Made by a program: the position numbers and the translations under genes. This document shows positions 25,636 to 64,000 of a stretch of 64,000 nucleotides of DNA, piece after piece; position 1 is the stretch's first letter; every line of letters begins with the position of its first letter. Origin of the DNA: Eriocheir sinensis (lineage: Eukaryota > Arthropoda > Malacostraca > Decapoda > Varunidae). The notes under the pieces are model-generated. The model did no database searches. It saw only the letters and a program-made list of their open reading frames with translations, and had not been told where the DNA came from. Location: NCBI RefSeq assembly GCF_024679095.1, contig NC_066522.1:11779753-11843752 (forward strand), given 5' to 3'.

Positions 25636-26278
25636 TTGGGGGCATATGCTATAACTGCATGTGGCCTGAGTGCTCATATCTGTCTCAGTGGCCCTTGGGC
25701 CTGTGGTGGGGAAGAAGAAGAACCCATTTCCTTAGTACACAAGGTAAATATGGCATCTAGGCTACCACTTTTACCGTCTCCTGGCTTCCCCAGGTACCCA
25801 TTTATTGAACAGCCTTATAGGCTTGAACTAATTACTTGCTCTAGATATGTGTATTCCTTTACTGCCAAGTGTTTCATTCCCATTCATTATTTGTTGTCCT
25901 GCCAACTGATTATCAAACATTACCTTTGTTTTCTTCATATTTATCTTCACACCTAACTTCAAACTCCCTTTATTTGCCGCAAGACGAGAGTGCTCAGAGC
26001 AGAAAACAATGGGAATGGGGTCTCAGTCTGTGTTGTACACTCGCAGAGGTAGCACCCGCGTGCTTGTGTCTGCTTATGTTTGTTACTTACTTACTTGTTA
26101 CTTGTGTTTCTTATTTATCTGGTCCCACTTCTGCCGAAGCGCTCTGCAGGACTCACATATTTTAATTCATTAAATTTTCAATATTGATCACAACTTATAT
26201 GCCGTCTTAATTGTCAATGTTTCCTTTCCATGTTGTGCTCTAGAGTGCGTGCGATCTATATGTTTTCAGCACTACATT

Positions 26279-26513
26279 TGTAGTGCGGCGACGGCCTGAT
26301 GAACGAGCCTCCCATAACCCACTTAGACAGTGGGGTACCTCTTTGGCCGACTCGGTAAGGGGTGGCTCTCCCGTCACGCTGGTCGCGGGTTCAATCCCAG
26401 GCAGCCGGGGAATACCCTCACTCTTGATTAATTTCTCGTGTTATTTCGATACACGCAGAGGCCGTGTTGAGAAGTAGGAAGGATTTAGAAAAGAAGCTCG
26501 TCGGGGCATTACA
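26279..26513 (+). repeat. Left LTR of the miniature element, with tRNA-like promoter
   Basis: It has TG...CA ends with imperfect 14-bp inverted termini (11 of 14 match). TGGCCGACTCGG resembles a pol III A box and GGTTCAATCC a B box, and the starts of the two are 44 bases apart, the spacing seen in tRNA genes. Confidence 0.72.
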
Positions 26514-26709
26514 GTGGTGGCATAGCGGTGGGATCCTCTCCTGCAGTTCTGTGGAGCTTCCCCGAAGGGGTAACAGGTAGGATGGCCCATGCTCCGAGGT
26601 TGATAGAAAATGGGAATGTTGGAGGTATGTCTAAAAGGGACATTGTGGAGTTATGTCTCAAAGGGACATTGTCAACACACAGAAATTAATCTACATGGGG
26701 GGAAAGCCG

Positions 26710-26944
26710 TGTAGTGCGGCGACGGCCTGATGAACGAGCCTCCCATAACCCACTTAGCCAGTGGGGTACCTCTTTGGCTGACTCGGTAAGGGGTGGCTCT
26801 CCCGTCACGCTGGTCGCGGATTCAATCCCAGGCAGCCGGGGAATACCCTCACTCTTGATTAATTTCTCGTGTTATTTCGATACACGCAGAGGCCGTGTTG
26901 AGAAGTAGGAAGGATTTAGAAAAGAAGCTCGTCGGAGCATTACA
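26710..26944 (+). repeat. Right LTR of the miniature element
   Basis: Same length as the left copy with about four substitutions, one in the A box (TGGCTGACTCGG) and one in the B box (GATTCAATCC). Confidence 0.72.
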
Positions 26945-27992
26945 CATTGTGCATTCATTTTGGTTTATGAGTTTTTTGGTTTGTGAGCAAAATTCTGAAA
27001 CAAATTAAGCACATAAACAGAGGTATGACTGTAGTTGCTTATTTACTCCGGTGATTTTTTTTGACAACTTGATTGATAATGTGGAAGTGGTCAGTTGCTG
27101 GGTATCCATTACAAAATCCATCTTGTTCTCTTGACTAGTTTGAATCTATATAAAATAGTGTTGCAATTACATTGTTTGTTATGCTAGTGCTGAAAAAAAA
27201 TGTAGCTAGTAAGGAATAGACCAATTGGCTGATAGTTCTTTCAGTCTCTTATGTCATATTTTGGTGGGAATTAATATAATGGCGACATTTTTCTGTGCTG
27301 TAGTAAGTTTGTAACTGGAATAATTTTTGTATAAATGAAATATTTTTTTATGGATGACATTGCATTATCAGAATTTTTTTCTTTTGATAGGACTGGTGTA
27401 AGATGAATGTAGGATTGTGTAATGCTGCAGTGAATGCTGCAGATGGTAATGCTAAAAGCAGAAATGTGAAAATGGATTAGTGAAACAGGTTGGTATTCTA
27501 CTGGATTTTGTGCTCAAATATCCAGTGAAAGCTAATACACTGATGGAATAAGGAAAATATTAGTAAGAAGTTATTCCATCTGTGAGACCTTAAAACTGGT
27601 AGATTAAAGCTATAAAAAATTAATAAGAAACTAATGAATGGTAAGAGGCATGACATTACATCATTACATCATGGTGATTTTTAAAATAGCAAAACATACC
27701 AACGATTGTATGATAAATCACTTTCCATAGCTCAAACGGTTTTATTTAAAGATAGATAATACACCCTCAGGCACATTTTTAGTATCATACTTGTGCATGA
27801 TGTCATGATGTACGAGATTCCTATCCCGGGACAAGAGAGGTCAGGGATATTGGAAGTCTCCTGAGGAGATTGACTTTTTAATTCCCATTAGTGAATTTTC
27901 TTTAATTTTTTTCTAATTACGTTACTGAAATAATCATGATCCCCTTAATGAAACTGCAGTATCCTCCATGCACTTTATGATTTTGGACAAAG

Positions 27993-28099
<107 letters not shown>

Positions 28100-28368
28100 T
28101 CATTCACTATGGTCTAATTATGCACTGGACTTGCATATTCCAGCCAGTACCCTCCTCCAATGAGCCAATGCTCAGTGTTCGGGCATGACGGGAACCTCAC
28201 ATCACACCCCCACACACCTGAGAGGTCATATACAACCCCTGACTGACACTCGGTAGTCAGTACCCATTCACTGCTGGGTGGAAAGGGGACATAGATTAAA
28301 TGAGACTGCTTCTGGAAATCGAACCAAGGCCCTCTTGGTATGAGGCAAGTGTGTTAACCAGTGCACTG

Positions 28369-28370
<2 letters not shown>
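28100..28370 (-). mobile_element. tRNA-derived SINE (type B) with (CA)n tail
   Basis: On the minus strand the head carries CACTGGTTAACAC (A-box-like) and GGTTCGATTTCC (B box). The body ends in (CA)n(TA)n. It is preceded on the same strand by the (CA)n tail of the next element. Confidence 0.6.
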
Positions 28371-28418
<48 letters not shown>

Positions 28419-28421
<3 letters not shown>

Positions 28422-28662
28422 CCACCACGGCTGTTGGACTCGTAAACGTCAGCAGGTACCCTCACAACATGAGCAAGTGCCCTTTATCGTCGATCTATGG
28501 TTACTGCCAGGACCTCACACACCACACACCCCATCCCCCTTGCTCAAGGGGGGCCAGTAACCACCCTAGTCAACTGAAAGAATCCAGCCTGAGCGGGCTT
28601 GAAATGCCGCCCTGTCAGACCATGAAGCCTGGCAGTGCAGTGCTCTAACCAGTTGTGCCACA
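28419..28662 (-). mobile_element. tRNA-derived SINE (type A), copy 1, with (CA)n tail
   Basis: It shares most of its length with 52971-53214 (AGGTACCCTC, GACCTCACACACC, CTCAAGGGG, AAAGAATCC). Minus-strand A-box-like AACTGGTTAGAGC and B-box-like GGCATTTCAAGCCC mark the head. (GT)n lies on both sides. Confidence 0.75.
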
Positions 28663-28679
28663 GTGTGTGTGTGTGTGTA

Positions 28680-29620
28680 TTTACCTAGTTGTATTTACCT
28701 AGTTGTGAAATACAGGAAAAGAGCCGTACTAGGCTCGTGCTGTCCCGTCTCCATAATGCTTATTATCCAGTTTGGCTTTAAATTCATGAATCGTTTACCT
28801 AGTTGCAGTAAACTGGAATTGAATTATATAGCACTTATGTTGTACTGTTTACAGTCCTACTCATAGAAGGAATTAGTTTCCCAACATTCCTGCAGCAAAA
28901 GGAGAGTTCAACTCCATCCAGACTCACGTTTCTCTGTATTCCCTGCTTGGTAAACAGCATCCATGATGTGAAAAGAGACTCAGCCGTATCACTAATTGTT
29001 TCTGTTTGGCATGGGTTTTGAGTTTAGGATCTTTTCTTTTCAACCAAACTTACTTGCAACTTTGCCACCTGGCCTTGTGTATATTCACCTAGTTGTAATT
29101 TACAAGAATGACCTTCATTTGTAGATTCTCATCTCTAAATCTTAGTTTGTCAATTGTATCCTTGAATTCATAAATATTTTTGGCTCAAGCTCTCTCCCTT
29201 TCAAGGTTATTCCAGATGTCAGAGCATCTAATGTGAAGGCTATGTTTCCTGATATTCCTCAGGCACCTTATTGTTCTTCCTCAGCTTCTTACCATGACCT
29301 CTTATATTTCTAGTGTCCTATATTAATAGGTCATCCTCATTGGTCATTTACATTTCCTTCGTTATACTGTGCACTGTAATCAGATCTACTCTTTTTCTCC
29401 TCTCCCCCAAGGTTGATACACTCACTCTTTCCAGTCTCTTCTCGTATGTCATGTCTCATCAGTTTGACACCATTATTTGGCTGCCCTCTGAATTCTTTCT
29501 ATTTTCCTAGGATTTTTCTTTCTGTGTGGAGGCCACACCACTGCTGCATATTGCAATCTTGGTTGAATCACCAACACAATCAGTTTCATCACATCCTCAT
29601 TTTTATATGTAATGCCACTG
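28680..29620 (-). mobile_element. Degenerate non-LTR retrotransposon (family B), (CA)n-tailed
   Basis: The minus strand ends CAACTAGGTAAATACACAC running into (CA)n. The interior decodes, with many stops, to WN(N/S)L and FKDTIDKLRFRDE, resembling the WNSLREEV and MKERLDKCRYED of the copy at 53 kb, and a distant LEYAAVVW-like region near 29540. Confidence 0.6.
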
Positions 29621-29621
29621 T

Positions 29622-29720
29622 GATGTGTGTGTGTATTTACCTAGTGTGTGATACATACATCTACACTCATGGGTCTTGTCTTTACATTTCAATCCTTTCT
29701 TTTAGTGAAGACACTGTTAA
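29622..29720 (-). mobile_element. Short 3' fragment of the (CA)n-tailed family
   Basis: GTGTGTGTATTTACCTAG repeats the tail junction of the 28680 element immediately upstream of it. Confidence 0.4.
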
Positions 29721-30169
29721 ACTATTATACTGTGAATCTTTTCTGGTAGTTGGTTTAGTCGTTCTTATAGTATATAATTAGATCATACCATCATTTAACA
29801 GTTAGTTCAGAAAGCATAGTTTCAAGCATATGTGATTTATTTGATATCAAATTGTGCATATATATTAATTTAGTGCCTAACTGGAGGGGGTTAACATGAA
29901 CTCAAACCAAGTAGATATGTATCTTTGTTGCAAGAAGCTATGTATTCTTCATTATGTCACATTTAGAAAAAAAATTACTGATACTCTTGCCTATAATATT
30001 AGGATTCTAGAATGCTTAACCTTAAACTCTACAACAGATTGCTCAGAGAATTGTTTCTAGTAAATCCTGGAAATGGTTGCCATTTTACTTTTCCCCTGTA
30101 TAAGAAAAATTATCATCTGTAGGTAATGGAGTACCACTTGTAAGCCATAATTTCAAACTTTGCCCCACT

Positions 30170-30512
30170 GGAAGTGCAACTAAACCTGTTGTTTCATTTA
30201 AACGGCCCTGCTGCACACGACTTTCTACTCATGCTCATCCCTATACTGTCCAAACCCCTTATGCAAGAGTTAACCAGCATCTCCATTTTTTCATTCCCTT
30301 CACTGGTAAACTCTGGAACAGCCTTCCTTCGTCTGTATTTCCTCCTGCCTATGACATGACCTCCTTCAAGAAGAGTGTATCAAGTCACCTCTCCACCTGA
30401 AATTGACCCCTCTTTTGGCTACTCTTTACCTTTGTCTTTTGTAGGAGCGGCGAGTAGCAGGCTTTTTTTTTTTGCACTTTTTGTTGCCCTTGAGCCGTTT
30501 TCTTTGATGTAA
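30170..30512 (+). mobile_element. Non-LTR retrotransposon 3' end (family A), + strand copy
   Basis: It encodes [20 protein letters not shown] and [16 protein letters not shown], then a stop, followed by the same 3' UTR marks (GAGCGGCGAGTAGCAGGC, GCCCTTGAGCCG) and an A-rich end. It is close to the copy at 16300-16674. Confidence 0.78.
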
Positions 30513-30946
30513 AAAAACACAAAAAAAAAGATTAAGGGTTTAGTCTTATAAAATTAGGCATTCCTTTAACAGCTATTAAATACAAAGCATATATCAAAGT
30601 TACAAAATCTAAATGTGTCTTATTGACAAAGTAGTAAAAATTTGTTGGCAGCTGACCAAACAGCCCATCTGCAAGGGTCCCTTCGGCCAGGGAAGCTGAT
30701 GGCAACTGATTCCTCTTGTTAGTAAACCTATCTTGGGAGGATCGCGCTGTGTCGAGAAGTTGAAGGAAAGTTACTGTCATTCCCACATGCAATATAAAAT
30801 ATAATTGAGATCAGTGTAGCAATTTATAGTGTGTAAGAACATATCTATCTATCCATCTATCTATCTATATCTATCCATCTATTGATCTGTCTATCCATCA
30901 ATCTCTCTCTCTCTCTATCTATCCATCTATTGATCTGTCTATCCAT

Positions 30947-31413
<467 letters not shown>

Positions 31414-31650
31414 GATAGATAGATGGATGGGTAAAGGTAAGTTGAAGCATACGCTATCAGCTGCGCGTGACCGCGGTGCTCATCTCAGTACCATTGGTTC
31501 TTGAGGCTGTGGTGGGTGAGCATGGTGAGGACTCATTAACCCCTGACACAAGGCGAGTGCAACATCCGGGTCATCTCAGTTGATCAATAAGTACCAAGGA
31601 AGGTTGCACAGTCGTCTTGTCCCTCCTCTTATGTTTATAGTGGTGAGAAT

Positions 31651-31691
<41 letters not shown>
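31651..31691. repeat. (GT)n microsatellite
   Basis: A GT run of about 40 bases. Confidence 0.95.
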
Positions 31692-31692
<1 letters not shown>

Positions 31693-32029
31693 GTGATGTC
31701 CCCGTAGTTGCAGCAGTTATCTTAGTGTACGTACATGCAGCAAGGTCAGAAGTAAACTGCTGACGGCCGGTCTGGTGGCGGGCTCAGGAGGGAGATCAAG
31801 TATTACACACCATGGCTGGAGACCGGGTCACGGGGAGGAGGAGGAGGAGGTTATCTGAGTGTCTTCAGGCCAGAGATAACGAATGAAGCGTTACAGCAGA
31901 CGCCAATAGAGGATTTTAAAGATTAATTATTTACATTTAGGTTACTATATTTATAGTCATATTTTCTGAAAGTGGACGTTGTGCCAGCTTTTGACCTATC
32001 ATTTGAACGCCGTTGGGATATCTCTTTGG

Positions 32030-32359
32030 CTGGAGACGTGGCGGGGTCATGAGATCGGCTGGGTGGGTCCGTCTAGGTTTGTGTGATAAAGCTGAGGCAG
32101 CGGCGGGACCCTTCGGCCGGGGGAGGGGGGGTAAGAGGACAGGAGAGTGAGTGCAGGGAGATAATGAGAAGAGATCGTGGTGGTCAGTGCGGCGCCGCGT
32201 CCAAGCAAGGCATCTTACCCGTCACACCTCCACAGTAACGCCGGGACCCGTGGCGCTCGTGGGGACGGACGCTGGTGCCTCCGGTCATCATCGTCATCAT
32301 AAAAAGCTGGAAGGAGAGAGGGCCGGGCTGCTGCCAGGGCCGCGACTTGAGCCTCCGTC
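32030..32359 (+). promoter_or_regulatory. Putative promoter and 5' UTR of MTTP exon 1a
   Basis: The sequence before ATG 32360 is GC- and CpG-rich compared with the AT-rich neighbours and lacks microsatellites. A TCAGT initiator-like element lies at 32184. There is no clear TATA box. The call is inferred from position. Confidence 0.3.
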
Positions 32360-63926
<31,567 letters not shown>

Positions 63927-64000
63927 GTGCGTCGAGCTTACTGATGAGGCACAGTACCCTGTCATACATTTTGTTTGCTGCATGGTGCTCATTTATGATG

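Larger units (their letters stand above)
23471..26278. other. Intergenic interval after the sulfotransferase
   Basis: Besides the GC-rich donor-bearing stretch at 24170-24341 and the 55-bp repeat pair, nothing was recognised. No AATAAA lies close after the 23470 stop. Confidence 0.5.
26279..26944 (+). mobile_element. Miniature LTR retrotransposon (TRIM-like)
   Basis: Two 235-bp direct repeats (26279-26513 and 26710-26944), about 98% identical, begin TGTAGTGC and end GCATTACA. They flank a 196-bp core with no coding capacity. CATT occurs directly on both outer sides (26275-26278 and 26945-26948), a 4-bp target duplication. One base after the left repeat, TGGTGGCATAGCGGTGG could be a tRNA primer-binding site. 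GGGGGGAAAG (26697-26706) lies just before the right repeat as a polypurine tract. All structural marks of an LTR element are present without gag or pol. Confidence 0.75.

Noticed and set aside
30532..30792. Minus-strand 86-codon frame
   Set aside because: No recognisable features. It adjoins a LINE tail and has no splice context.

Overview
The window looks like invertebrate nuclear DNA, most likely a decapod crustacean. The grounds are two recognisable animal genes split by GT-AG introns, intergenic DNA loaded with long (TA)n, (CT)n, (GT)n and (ATT)n microsatellites, and several families of tRNA-derived SINEs, non-LTR retrotransposon tails, hAT-like and MITE-like DNA elements. The taxon is an inference. 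All genes that can be supported are on the + strand.

Region by region: 1-9.8 kb is mostly non-coding (microsatellites, a 28-bp minisatellite at 7.76-8.23 kb, two weak small-gene candidates). 9.84-11.66 kb is a long exon encoding a hydrophilic, partly repetitive protein with one hydrophobic segment at its C-terminus (tail-anchored, possibly KASH-like). 14.70-23.47 kb is a complete five-exon Golgi carbohydrate 6-O-sulfotransferase gene (CHST1-7 type) whose exons join in frame to about 698 codons. Its introns hold a SINE, a LINE tail, a hAT-like element and a 1.9-kb pyrimidine minisatellite that runs up to the exon 4 acceptor. 23.5-32.1 kb is intergenic and contains a miniature LTR element (TRIM type) with a tRNA-like promoter inside its repeats, and chains of microsatellite-tailed SINEs and LINEs.

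32.36 kb to the right edge is the gene for the large subunit of microsomal triglyceride transfer protein (MTTP). Twelve exons between 54.3 and 63.9 kb join without a frame break and align along the family. The last part of the protein lies beyond the window. Two different upstream signal-peptide exons fit its first conserved exon in phase: one at 32.36 kb, optionally with a 24-nt microexon at 40.45 kb, and one at 51.98 kb. This suggests alternative promoters. The 32.4-54.3 kb interval between them holds a second pyrimidine tract, Harbinger-like MITEs, minisatellites and more LINE tails.

The sulfotransferase acts in the Golgi lumen on glycans and MTTP acts in the ER lumen on lipoprotein assembly. 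Nothing in the sequence links the genes functionally. The main points of interest are the alternative MTTP 5' exons, repeat tracts sitting exactly at splice sites, the TRIM with a pol III-like promoter, and the head-to-tail nesting of microsatellite-tailed retroelements.
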